Source: Betaproteobacteria bacterium (GTDB taxonomy: Bacteria; Pseudomonadota; Gammaproteobacteria; Burkholderiales; SG8-39). Taken from it: a stretch of DNA of 7,729 bases. Where the stretch lies: contig QYQC01000150.1 in the NCBI GenBank assembly GCA_007280315.1, positions 1 through 7,729 on the forward strand, in the 5' to 3' direction. A program made the position numbers and the translations under genes. Shown here one piece after another: positions 1-6,396 of the stretch. Under the pieces are notes generated by a model, which had not been told where the DNA came from, did not search any database, and was given only the letters and a program-made list of their open reading frames with translations. Positions within the stretch are counted from its first letter, which is position 1. The number at the start of each line of letters is the position of its first letter.

Positions 1-1356
1 AAATTCCTTGTCGCGCGCCTGCTTGGCCGAGCCGCCGGCCGAATCGCCCTCGACGATGAATAATTCGTTGCGCTCCGGATCGTCGGACGCGCAGTCGGTG
101 AGCTTGCCCGGCAGCACCGCCACGCCCGAGCTCTTTCGCCGCTCCACCTTCTGTGCCGCGCGTGTGCGCGTCATCGCCTGGCGCATCACCAGCTCGGCAA
201 TGCGTTTTCCTTCGTCAACGTGCTGGTTGAGCCACAGCTCGAACGGGTCGCGCACCATCTGCGCCGTGAGCTTGACGCCGTCGCGCGAAATCAATTCGTT
301 TTTCACCTGACCCTTGAACTGCGGATCGAGCATTTTCACCGACAGCACGTAGGAAGAGCGCGACCAGACGTCTTCGGGCACGATCTTGATGCCGCGCTGG
401 CCCATGGCGTGCAGGTCGATGAAATTGCGGATCGCGTTATACACCCCCTCGCGCAAACCGGAGACGTGGGTGCCGCCGTGGCGGGTTGGAATCATGTTGA
501 CGTAGGACTCTGCCACCACCTCGCCTTCCGGCGTCCAGGCGATGGCCCACAACGCGCCTTCGCCCTCAGCGAAACTGTCCGACTCCGATTGCGCCGCGAT
601 GTAGCGTTCGCCGAAAAAGGTCTCGGCCACCGGATCGAGGCCGGCCACGGCGCTGGCAAAATAGCCTCTGATGCCTTCGGGAAAATGCCACTCGCTGTGT
701 TCGATCTTGCCGTTCTTCTCCACGCCGAGCGTGAAACGCACTCCGGGCAGCAGCATCGCCTTCGCGCGCAGCAGCGCAGCGATGTCGGCGGTGACGATCT
801 TGGGTGAGTCGAAATACCTGGGGTCGGGCCAGAAGCGAATGCGCGTGCCGCTGTCGCGCGGCGCGGCGCTGCCGATTTTCTTCAGCGGCTCCTTCACCTT
901 GCCGTTGTCGGCGAACACCAGCCGATGGCAGGCGCCGTCGCGCCTGACCTCGACTTCGAGCCGGGTGGCAAGCGCGTTGGTGACGCAGATACCCACGCCG
1001 TGCAGGCCACCGGCGATGCGATAGGCGGCGTCCGCGTCGGTCTTTCTGAATTTCCCGCCCGAATGCAGTGTGGTGAAAATCACCTGCACTGCCGGGACTT
1101 TCTTCTTCGGATGTATGTCCACCGGAATGCCGCGGCCGTCGTCGGTGACCTCGGCCGAACCGTCTTCGTACAGCGTCACGGCGATATTCGTGGCAAAGCC
1201 GCCGAGGCCTTCGTCCGATGAATTGTCGATCACCTCGACCAGGGCGTGATTGGGATTGGAGGGGTCGGTGTACATCCCGGGCCGATGCAGGATCGGCGAC
1301 AGATCCTCCAGGATCTCGATGTCCTCGGCGTTGTAAGCCCTAGATTTTGTTGCCAT
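1..1356 (-). CDS. parE: DNA topoisomerase IV subunit B (ParE), N-terminal 452 residues, runs off the window
   Basis: ATPase subunit of topoisomerase IV, which with ParC decatenates replicated chromosomes in the cytoplasm. Translated from ATG at 1356-1354, the frame stays open to base 1. The GHKL ATPase fold shows the N-box (EVIDN, E41 and N45), TDDGRG at 71-76 and GGLHGVG at 116-122. The transducer region has IPTRHGGTHVSG at 289-300 and a loop GQVK at 349-352 where most family members have QTK; the ATP-contacting Gln and Lys remain. The TOPRIM start LPGKLTDC (415-422) and EGDSAGGSAK (436-445, metal-binding E436) follow. Usual length is about 630-660 residues, so roughly the last 200, including most of TOPRIM, are missing. 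ParE rather than GyrB is chosen because the sequence is collinear with E. coli ParE as I recall it (FWPD, DPQF, WLNQ, SAKQARD). The start has only a weak GAGAG Shine-Dalgarno. It is co-directional with the response regulator gene but 160 nt away, so probably separately transcribed. Confidence 0.95.
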   Translation of the reverse strand, partial: MATKSRAYNAEDIEILEDLSPILHRPGMYTDPSNPNHALVEVIDNSSDEGLGGFATNIAVTLYEDGSAEVTDDGRGIPVDIHPKKKVPAVQVIFTTLHSGGKFRKTDADAAYRIAGGLHGVGICVTNALATRLEVEVRRDGACHRLVFADNGKVKEPLKKIGSAAPRDSGTRIRFWPDPRYFDSPKIVTADIAALLRAKAMLLPGVRFTLGVEKNGKIEHSEWHFPEGIRGYFASAVAGLDPVAETFFGERYIAAQSESDSFAEGEGALWAIAWTPEGEVVAESYVNMIPTRHGGTHVSGLREGVYNAIRNFIDLHAMGQRGIKIVPEDVWSRSSYVLSVKMLDPQFKGQVKNELISRDGVKLTAQMVRDPFELWLNQHVDEGKRIAELVMRQAMTRTRAAQKVERRKSSGVAVLPGKLTDCASDDPERNELFIVEGDSAGGSAKQARDKEF

Positions 1357-1399
1357 AAAGCTCTCGCATACTACCTATGGTTGTTGGTGCTGACTGGCA

Positions 1400-1428
1400 A
1401 TGATACCGCGGTCGGGGGAAGCTTGCAC
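1400..1428 (-). promoter_or_regulatory. Possible sigma-70-type promoter of parE
   Basis: Read on the minus strand, TATCAT at 1405-1400 matches the -10 consensus at five of six positions. The hexamer 17 bp upstream, GTGCAA at 1428-1423, is a weak -35 (three of six). It would give a 5' leader of roughly 35-40 nt before the parE ATG. A second possible -35, TTGCCA at 1400-1395, has no good -10 at normal spacing. This is a consensus match only, in a place where a parE promoter is expected. Confidence 0.25.
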
Positions 1429-1430
1429 CG

Positions 1431-1466
1431 GGGCCCGGCCGGAAGCGGGTCCGCGGGGGCGGGCCC
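1431..1466. repeat. Inverted repeat GGGCCCG / CGGGCCC in the parE upstream region
   Basis: Seven-base perfect arms at 1431-1437 and 1460-1466 are separated by 22 nt of very GC-rich sequence. No T-tract follows on either strand, so this is not a canonical intrinsic terminator. It lies between the end of the response regulator gene and parE and may simply reflect the high GC content. A role in ending transcription of the two-component operon is possible but not shown. Confidence 0.3.
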
Positions 1467-1499
1467 TGCGATGGGCGCGACGTCGAACCGTCGCTGGGG

Positions 1500-1519
1500 T
1501 AGCGCGCGATTCGCGCCTA
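1500..1519 (-). terminator. Weak stem-loop overlapping the response-regulator stop codon
   Basis: TAG (the stop codon, 1519-1517) plus GCGCG pairs with CGCGC and CTA across the 3-nt loop AAT, with one bulged G at 1503. That makes an 8-bp stem. There is no U-tract downstream (the sequence continues CCCCAGC), so an intrinsic terminator is doubtful. It could be a 3'-end-protecting hairpin. Confidence 0.25.
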
Positions 1520-2296
1520 CATCTGCTTGAATAGATGGGTGAAACTGCGACTGACTTCGAGTTTCTCCGAGCGGCTCTTCAGCGCGACCATCAGACGATC
1601 ACGCACATCGCGCGCGACGCCCGCGATCTCACTCGCATTGACTATAGTGGCGCGGTGGATTTTCCAGAATCTGTCTGAGTCGAGTTCCTCGGTCAGTTCC
1701 TTGATCGGACTGCGGATCAGCGCCTCGGACTGCGCCGTGAACACACGCGTGTACTTGTCGTCGGCCTGGAAATACACTACCTCCTCCACCGGAATCAAGC
1801 GCAGGTTGCCCCCGATCGTCGCCTTGATCCATCTCAGTTGCGGCTTTCCCAGGTTCGGATGCAGCTTCTGCGCCAGCTGCGCGATGAGCTCGGCAAGCTC
1901 GGGCTGTACGTTCGCGGGGCCGCTTGCTTTGCCGCCTGTGAGTCGCTGTTTGAGGCGCGCGACCGTAACCTCCAGGCGCTCGTCGTCGACCGGTTTCAGC
2001 AGGTAATCGACGGCGCCGCGCTCGAACGCCTCGATTGCGTGCTGGTCGTAGGCAGTGACGAATACGATATGCACACGGTCCGCGACCAGCGCCGCAACTT
2101 CGAGACCAGTCATACCCGGCATGCGGATATCGAGAAAAATTATATCGGGTTGATGCGCTTCGATGGCAGTGATTGCGTCGATGCCGTTCGCCGCTTCGCC
2201 GGTGATTTCCAGTTCCGGCCACGCCTTCGTCAGTGCATCCCGCACCTGGTCACGCATCAGGCGCTCGTCGTCGATGATGAGTGCTTTGGGTTTCAT
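1517..2296 (-). CDS. LytTR-family DNA-binding response regulator (AlgR/LytT type)
   Basis: Cytoplasmic two-component response regulator of 259 residues, phosphorylated by a partner kinase and binding DNA through a LytTR domain. The receiver domain spans about residues 3-120, with the acidic pair D9/D10, phosphoacceptor D56 in FLDIRMPG, T81 in VTAYD and K101 in LLKPVDD, so all catalytic positions are intact. A hydrophilic linker (about 120-150) leads to the LytTR domain (about 153-257), with WIKATIGGNLRLIPVEEV, YFQADDKYTRVFT and the typical FWKIHRATIVN segment. Length is normal for REC-LytTR proteins. The ATG (2296-2294) lies 6 nt after the stop of the kinase gene, has no clear Shine-Dalgarno, and is probably translated by coupling. 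Overall layout resembles AlgR, but orthology cannot be claimed. Its target promoters are unknown; candidate sites lie upstream of its own operon at 3726-3772. Confidence 0.93.
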   Translation of the reverse strand: MKPKALIIDDERLMRDQVRDALTKAWPELEITGEAANGIDAITAIEAHQPDIIFLDIRMPGMTGLEVAALVADRVHIVFVTAYDQHAIEAFERGAVDYLLKPVDDERLEVTVARLKQRLTGGKASGPANVQPELAELIAQLAQKLHPNLGKPQLRWIKATIGGNLRLIPVEEVVYFQADDKYTRVFTAQSEALIRSPIKELTEELDSDRFWKIHRATIVNASEIAGVARDVRDRLMVALKSRSEKLEVSRSFTHLFKQM

Positions 2297-2302
2297 TTCG
2301 CG

Positions 2303-3640
2303 CTATCTGCTGCCGCCATACGGAATCTCGATTGTCAATTTTGCGCCGCACGGCTGATTGGGTTCCGCCGTCAGCAGCGCCTTGTTGCCGTAGAGCGCGA
2401 CCAGGCGCTCGCGCACGTTCGTCAGGCCGACGCCCCGGCCGGGCTGATTGGCGAAGCCCACTCCAGTATCGGCCACGCTCACACGCAGCTTACCACCGGA
2501 CGTGGTTGCACTGATTCGGATCTCTCCACCTTCGATGCGCGGCTCGAGGCCGTGCTTGATCGCGTTTTCAACCAGAGTCGGCAGCATCATCGGCGGAAAA
2601 TTTGCCGCGCCCAGCGCCGGCGGAATATCGATGACCCAGGTAAGGCGGGACTCCATGCGCACCTTCAGGATATCGAGGTAGGCGCGCGCAAGTTCTGCTT
2701 CGCGCGCAAGTGTGGTCGTGCTTTCGCGCATCTGCGGAATCGCGGCGCGCAGGTAGCGTATCAAGTCGGCCTGCATTTTCGCCGCCGCAGGCGGATCGGT
2801 GAGAATGAGCTGGCGCACCGACGCAAGCGTATTGAACAGGAAGTGCGGTTCGATCTGCGCCTGCATCGCGGCGAGCTTCGCTTCGGTGAGCTGGCGCGCG
2901 AGCGCATTCTGCTGCGCCGACTTTTCGCTCACTTCGGCGCGGCTCGAAAATGCGCGGATGATAGAGGCCACGATCTTGGAGAACACAAAAAACGGGAAGG
3001 CGAGCACCAGCAGCACCACCATCAGGATACCGATCCCGATCCGGTGGATGCGCTGCTTCACCTCGGAATAGATCCGCTCCGAGAAAGCCGGGTCGAGCGC
3101 CGGCACCGATCCTGCGCCGTATTTCGCTTCCAGTGATTTCAGCCGATGCTCGTCCAGCATGCCCAGGTTTATGCGCGGATCGTCGTCGCCGTGTACTTCG
3201 ATGCCGAAGCGGTCGGCGCGGCGCAGGCGCTCCAGCTCGCCCTGCTCAGCGGAACTCGAGGGCTTCTTTCCGGCGTTTGCCTGTTCATCGGCATTTGGCT
3301 TTTTCGCGGCCGCCTTCTGCGGCGGCGGACGATAGCCCTGCTCGATGAGCGCGTCGATCTTCTCGAGCGCCTTGTCAATCCCTTCGATGCCGTTCTCGTC
3401 CGTTATATATCGGGAAATCTTTCCCAGCGTGGCGGCGGCGAACTCCAGCGCCACCCGGCGCTCCGAGCCTTTAATCTCGCGCATCACGGCGAGCTTCATT
3501 TCGGGTGCCGGAGCGGCATCGATATAGTTTTCCATGCCTTCGGGCCAGGCGTAATAGACGGCCGCGGCGATCATCAGCGGCCAGCCAAGCAGCAAAAACC
3601 ACAAAGGCGGGTCGAAAATGGCTTTCAGGACGTGCTTCAT
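2303..3640 (-). CDS. LytS-type sensor histidine kinase (His_kinase / HATPase_c) with unidentified extracytoplasmic sensor region
   Basis: Inner-membrane histidine kinase of 445 residues, partner of the adjacent LytTR regulator. TM1 spans about residues 12-32. An extracytoplasmic stretch of about 33-200 follows, with a low-complexity Lys/Ala/Ser-rich segment near 106-132, and it matches no sensor family I recognise. TM2 spans about 201-224. A short coiled linker (about 235-258) leads to the His_kinase motif QIEPHFLFN with phosphoacceptor H266. The ATPase domain has the N-box LPTLVENAIKHG (N359), G1 DTGVGF (391-396) and G2 GRGVGLTNVRERL (401-413). All kinase motifs are present. I chose ATG at 3640-3638. 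A GTG at 3703 would add 21 basic residues, but it sits in the loop of a dyad and gives an atypical leader before TM1. Neither start has a good Shine-Dalgarno, so the start is moderately certain. The stop TAG is at 2305-2303. Confidence 0.9.
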   Translation of the reverse strand: MKHVLKAIFDPPLWFLLLGWPLMIAAAVYYAWPEGMENYIDAAPAPEMKLAVMREIKGSERRVALEFAAATLGKISRYITDENGIEGIDKALEKIDALIEQGYRPPPQKAAAKKPNADEQANAGKKPSSSAEQGELERLRRADRFGIEVHGDDDPRINLGMLDEHRLKSLEAKYGAGSVPALDPAFSERIYSEVKQRIHRIGIGILMVVLLVLAFPFFVFSKIVASIIRAFSSRAEVSEKSAQQNALARQLTEAKLAAMQAQIEPHFLFNTLASVRQLILTDPPAAAKMQADLIRYLRAAIPQMRESTTTLAREAELARAYLDILKVRMESRLTWVIDIPPALGAANFPPMMLPTLVENAIKHGLEPRIEGGEIRISATTSGGKLRVSVADTGVGFANQPGRGVGLTNVRERLVALYGNKALLTAEPNQPCGAKLTIEIPYGGSR

Positions 3641-3682
3641 GGGTGAAATGTTGCCGGTTCGCGGTTTGACGTTTCGAATAGA

Positions 3683-3727
3683 TCGCAGCTTAACCCGCCG
3701 CACGCGCGCGGGTTAAGCCGCCTGCGA
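3683..3727. repeat. Strong dyad upstream of the kinase gene
   Basis: GCTTAACCCGC (3688-3698) and GCGGGTTAAGC (3708-3718) are perfect 11-bp inverted arms around a 9-nt loop. Directly outside, TCGCA (3683-3687) pairs with TGCGA (3723-3727) across a 4-nt bulge (3719-3722). No T-run follows on either strand, so it is not a standard terminator for the preceding operon. It begins about 43 nt upstream of the chosen kinase ATG. It could be an operator for a dimeric regulator, an mRNA hairpin in the kinase leader, or a Rho-assisted 3' end for the catabolic operon. Confidence 0.6.
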
Positions 3728-3734
3728 CGAACGG
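3726..3734 (-). promoter_or_regulatory. Candidate AlgR-like LytTR binding site
   Basis: The minus strand reads GCCGTTCGTC at 3735-3726. This matches nine of ten positions of ACCGTTCGTC, the AlgR core site at Pseudomonas algD as I recall it. It lies about 86 nt upstream of the start of the kinase gene, whose operon encodes an AlgR-like LytTR protein. It overlaps the outer arm of the adjacent dyad. Only one copy is visible and the match is from memory, so it is a hypothesis. Confidence 0.35.
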
Positions 3735-3741
3735 CAGTAAT

Positions 3742-3772
3742 GCGGGAGCAGGCCGCGGCAGGCGGGAGCAGG
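3742..3772 (-). promoter_or_regulatory. 11-bp direct repeat with 20-bp period, candidate LytTR operator
   Basis: CCTGCTCCCGC occurs twice on the minus strand, at 3772-3762 and 3752-3742, separated by 9 nt (CTGCCGCGG). LytTR regulators (AgrA, YpdB, BtsR) bind pairs of direct repeats about two helical turns apart, and this spacing fits. The repeat is about 100-130 nt upstream of the kinase start. Against it, the unit is GC-only apart from two T:A pairs, unlike many LytTR sites, and could be a local duplication. Confidence 0.35.
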
Positions 3773-3784
3773 GCGTGCCCGGCG

Positions 3785-5581
3785 TCAGCGCAGGTAGCGC
3801 TGCAGCCAGTCCTCGGGCACTGCAACCGGGAAATCGAGCAGTATCTGCGCGTAACCCTTGGCCAGCGGATCGACCCGCAGCGAGGCCATGCCGCCGCCGC
3901 CCAGCGCCTGGCGCAGCAGAAAATTCAGCGCATCGATGCCGGGGACTTCGAAGCGTTCGACTTCGCCCTGCACCAGATGCGACAAGTATTGCTTCACCGC
4001 CGCGCCGGTGAGTTGCGCGCGCAATAGCGGCAGAAACTCGGGGCGCCGCGCGATGATGCCGATGTTGGCCGTGTCGCCCTTGTCGCCGCTGCGGCCCCAG
4101 GCTAGCCGCACCAGCGGCAACACAGTCGTCGCGCCCTGAGGCACCAGGTTGCCGCCCTGCGCCGGCGCTGGCCTGCGCGAGGCCTCTGCGTAGCCACCGG
4201 TGACTGGGACAATTGCCTCCGCGCGAGCGCCGTCCACGATGATGCTGGCCTTCAGCCGGGATTTTTCCAGCAGGAAAAAACAGGGTTTGACCGCGGGTGT
4301 CACCTTCGGCCGGCCGCCGCCCATGCCGGTGGTGCCAGGCGACCAGGAGGTGCCCGCAGGCGCGATTTCGCGCGCGAATATTTCCAGTGCCTGGCGATTC
4401 CCATGCGCCACCGCAAGCCGCATCACCACTTCGCGCGTGCCGCCGGTGCGCGCATGCGCGCCGTACACCGTTTCAGCGCCCAGCACTTCGACGCGGCTGG
4501 CGGAATAATCAGGCAGGCCGAGTTCGCGAAACAGCGCACTGGTGCGCGCGAGAATCGCCTCCGCCGTGCGCCGCGCCTTCTTCGCCGCGTCGATGCCGAT
4601 GATATTCAGGATCGCGTTGCAGCGGTAACCGTCGGGGTAGGTCGCGCATACCTTGTAGGTCGACGTCGGCGCGAGGCCGCGCGCCCCGCCCACGCGCACG
4701 CGATCCGTCCCTACCTGGTCAATCTTCACCGCAGTGAAATCGCACACCACGTCGGGCAGCAGGTAGGCGCCGGGATCGCCCATTTCGTAAAGCATCTGCT
4801 CCGCCACCACTGCGCGACTAACCAGGCCGCCGGTGCCCGGCGCCTTGGTGACGACGAAGCTGCCGTCGGCGCTGCACTCCAGAATCGGATAGCCGATATC
4901 GTCCCAGCGCGGCACCGTCTCCCAGTCGGTGAACAGACCGCCTGTTGCCTGGCAACCGCACTCGATGATGTGGCCGGCAAGACTGCCCGCGGCGAGCCGG
5001 TCGTAATCGTCCTCGCCCCAGCCGAACTCGAATATGAGCGGCCCCAGAGCTACCGCGCTGTCGACGCAACGCCCGGTGATGACCACATCGGCGCCGGCGG
5101 CAAGCGCGCGTGCGATCGGCAGCGCACCGAGATAGGCGTTGGCGGACAGTATTCTTGGCGGTAGCTCGGCGCCGGAGTACATTTCGCGCACGCCGGAAGC
5201 ACGCAACTCCGTCATGCGCGGCAGCACGTCGTCGCCTTCGACAACGGCGATTTTCAGCTTCACTCCGGCTTCGTCGGCGAGTTTTGACAGCGCCGCGGCG
5301 CAACCGGCGGGGTTGACGCCGCCTGCGTTGCTCACCACCTTGATGCCATTCGCGGCGATGTCGCGAATCACGCTTTTCATCGCCACTTCGACAAAGTCCG
5401 TGGCATAACCTGCGTCCGGCGCCTTGGCCCGCATCGCCGCCAGAATCGACATCGTGAGTTCGGCCAGATAGTCGAACACCAGATAATCGACCTGCCCGCG
5501 GCGCACCAGTTGCGCGCAGGCCACCGAACTGTCGCCCCAGAATCCCGAGGCACCGCCGATGCGCACGATTTTTTCGGTCAT
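3785..5581 (-). CDS. atuA: Acyclic terpene utilisation AtuA-family protein (DUF1446 core plus C-terminal AtuA-like ferredoxin-fold domain)
   Basis: Protein of 598 residues whose biochemical role is not established. The family is named for the Pseudomonas citronellol/geraniol pathway, where atuA is the first gene of the cluster. The core covers about residues 4-455, opening with VRIGGASGFWGDS and carrying SNAGGVNPAG (84-93), ITGRCVDSA (168-176), ECGCQATGG (207-215) and a Gly-rich segment GTTGMGGGRPKV (416-427). A short Ala/Pro/Gly-rich linker (about 460-482) leads to the C-terminal AtuA-like domain (about 485-590) with WGRSGDKGDTANIGI (495-509). Both halves are encoded as one chain of the usual fused length; no signal peptide or membrane segment is seen. 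ATG at 5581-5579 overlaps the hydratase stop as ATGA, which indicates translational coupling. The in-frame upstream extension to 5731 was rejected because its residues look like out-of-frame sequence. Context points to processing of a branched or terpenoid acyl-CoA. Confidence 0.9.
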   Translation of the reverse strand: MTEKIVRIGGASGFWGDSSVACAQLVRRGQVDYLVFDYLAELTMSILAAMRAKAPDAGYATDFVEVAMKSVIRDIAANGIKVVSNAGGVNPAGCAAALSKLADEAGVKLKIAVVEGDDVLPRMTELRASGVREMYSGAELPPRILSANAYLGALPIARALAAGADVVITGRCVDSAVALGPLIFEFGWGEDDYDRLAAGSLAGHIIECGCQATGGLFTDWETVPRWDDIGYPILECSADGSFVVTKAPGTGGLVSRAVVAEQMLYEMGDPGAYLLPDVVCDFTAVKIDQVGTDRVRVGGARGLAPTSTYKVCATYPDGYRCNAILNIIGIDAAKKARRTAEAILARTSALFRELGLPDYSASRVEVLGAETVYGAHARTGGTREVVMRLAVAHGNRQALEIFAREIAPAGTSWSPGTTGMGGGRPKVTPAVKPCFFLLEKSRLKASIIVDGARAEAIVPVTGGYAEASRRPAPAQGGNLVPQGATTVLPLVRLAWGRSGDKGDTANIGIIARRPEFLPLLRAQLTGAAVKQYLSHLVQGEVERFEVPGIDALNFLLRQALGGGGMASLRVDPLAKGYAQILLDFPVAVPEDWLQRYLR

Positions 5582-6393
5582 GGCTCTGGGAGCTGTTCGA
5601 TTCTTTTCACCCATGCGGCGTCGCGCTTGTCGCGGAACGCGCCCACGCCCTCCGCGCCTTCGCTGCGCATCTGCCTCGCGAACAGCGCCGACGCATGGTC
5701 CAGCACCTGCGCCAGCGGCAGCACCCCGCACTGCGCGATCAGCGACTTCGTCGCCGCATTGGCGCCCGGGGCGCAGCTTCCAATGCCTCGCAGAATGGCT
5801 ACCAGAGCGCCTTCCAGCCCGATTGCGTCGTCACAAACGATATTTGCCAGGCCGATGCGCGCGGCTTCGGTGCCGTCGATGCGCTCACCCGACAGCGCAA
5901 GCCGGCGCGTCTGCGCCTGCCCGATTCGCGCGACGACGAACGGCGCGATCTGCGCCGGCACCAGTCCAAGTGTGGTCTCGCTCAGCGCGAACTTCGCGTC
6001 CTTGCGCACCAGCAGGATGTCGGCGACGCTGGCCAGGCCGAGGCCGCCGCCCATTGCCGCACCTTCGACCACCACCACCAACACCTTGGGGAACAGCTGC
6101 AGCGCGGTCATGAATTCGCCGAAGCGCCGGTTGTTCAGCGCGATCGGATCGGGCTTTCCCGCTGCCACTGACGTCAACTGGTGTTTTTGGAAATCACCCA
6201 TGCTGCCGCCGGCGCAGAAGGTGCCATTGGCGCCGCGCAGCACCACTGCGCGCACGTCTTCATCCGTCGCAGCGGCCGCGAACGCCGCGCGCAGTGCGTC
6301 CACCATTTCGGGACTGAGCGCATTGCGCGTGGGTGCATCGTCGAGGGTCAGGAACAGAAAGACGCCCTGACGCAGCGTGCGCAGCTTGGACAT
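5578..6393 (-). CDS. Enoyl-CoA hydratase/isomerase family protein, methylglutaconyl/isohexenylglutaconyl-CoA hydratase-like
   Basis: Crotonase-fold enzyme of 271 residues acting on a CoA thioester in the cytoplasm. Oxyanion-hole segments are FCAGGSMGD (59-67) and GAAMGGGLGLA (111-121). Of the two glutamates of classical crotonase, the second is kept (E139 in FALSETTLGLVPA) while the first position is G119 (GGGLGL instead of GGGCEL). As I recall them, the methylglutaconyl-CoA hydratase LiuC and the isohexenylglutaconyl-CoA hydratase AtuE share that pattern and the following GLVPAQIAPFVV segment. With an AtuD-like dehydrogenase upstream and AtuA downstream, an AtuE-like role is the best guess, but a LiuC-like enzyme or other hydratase cannot be excluded. 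ATG at 6393 lies 3 nt after the dehydrogenase stop and has a good Shine-Dalgarno inside the end of that gene. The stop TGA (5580-5578) overlaps the atuA start. Confidence 0.9.
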   Translation of the reverse strand: MSKLRTLRQGVFLFLTLDDAPTRNALSPEMVDALRAAFAAAATDEDVRAVVLRGANGTFCAGGSMGDFQKHQLTSVAAGKPDPIALNNRRFGEFMTALQLFPKVLVVVVEGAAMGGGLGLASVADILLVRKDAKFALSETTLGLVPAQIAPFVVARIGQAQTRRLALSGERIDGTEAARIGLANIVCDDAIGLEGALVAILRGIGSCAPGANAATKSLIAQCGVLPLAQVLDHASALFARQMRSEGAEGVGAFRDKRDAAWVKRIEQLPEP

Positions 6394-6396
6394 CGA

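Noticed and set aside
220..807. Plus-strand open frame opposite parE
   Set aside because: His/Arg/Val-rich shadow of a strongly conserved housekeeping gene, with no domain of its own.
1431..1466. Intrinsic terminator for the two-component operon or parE leader
   Set aside because: There is an inverted repeat but no T-tract on either strand and a 22-nt loop, so it is reported only as a repeat.
1838..3136. Long plus-strand open frame (432 codons) opposite the kinase and response regulator genes
   Set aside because: It is antisense to two genes with intact catalytic motifs. The translation is Arg/His-rich with no recognisable domain, typical of a GC-rich shadow frame.
3641..3703. GTG start adding 21 residues to the histidine kinase
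   Set aside because: No Shine-Dalgarno is seen, the codon falls in a hairpin loop, and the added basic residues are not typical before TM1. It is kept as an alternative, not fully excluded.
5582..5731. N-terminal extension of the AtuA protein by 50 residues
   Set aside because: The extension is Arg/Gly/Ala-rich out-of-frame hydratase sequence. The ATG at 5581 gives the expected family N-terminus and an ATGA overlap.
5510..6370. Plus-strand open frame (286 codons) antisense to the hydratase
   Set aside because: Ser/Ala/Pro/Arg-rich translation with no domain, lying opposite a clear crotonase-family gene.
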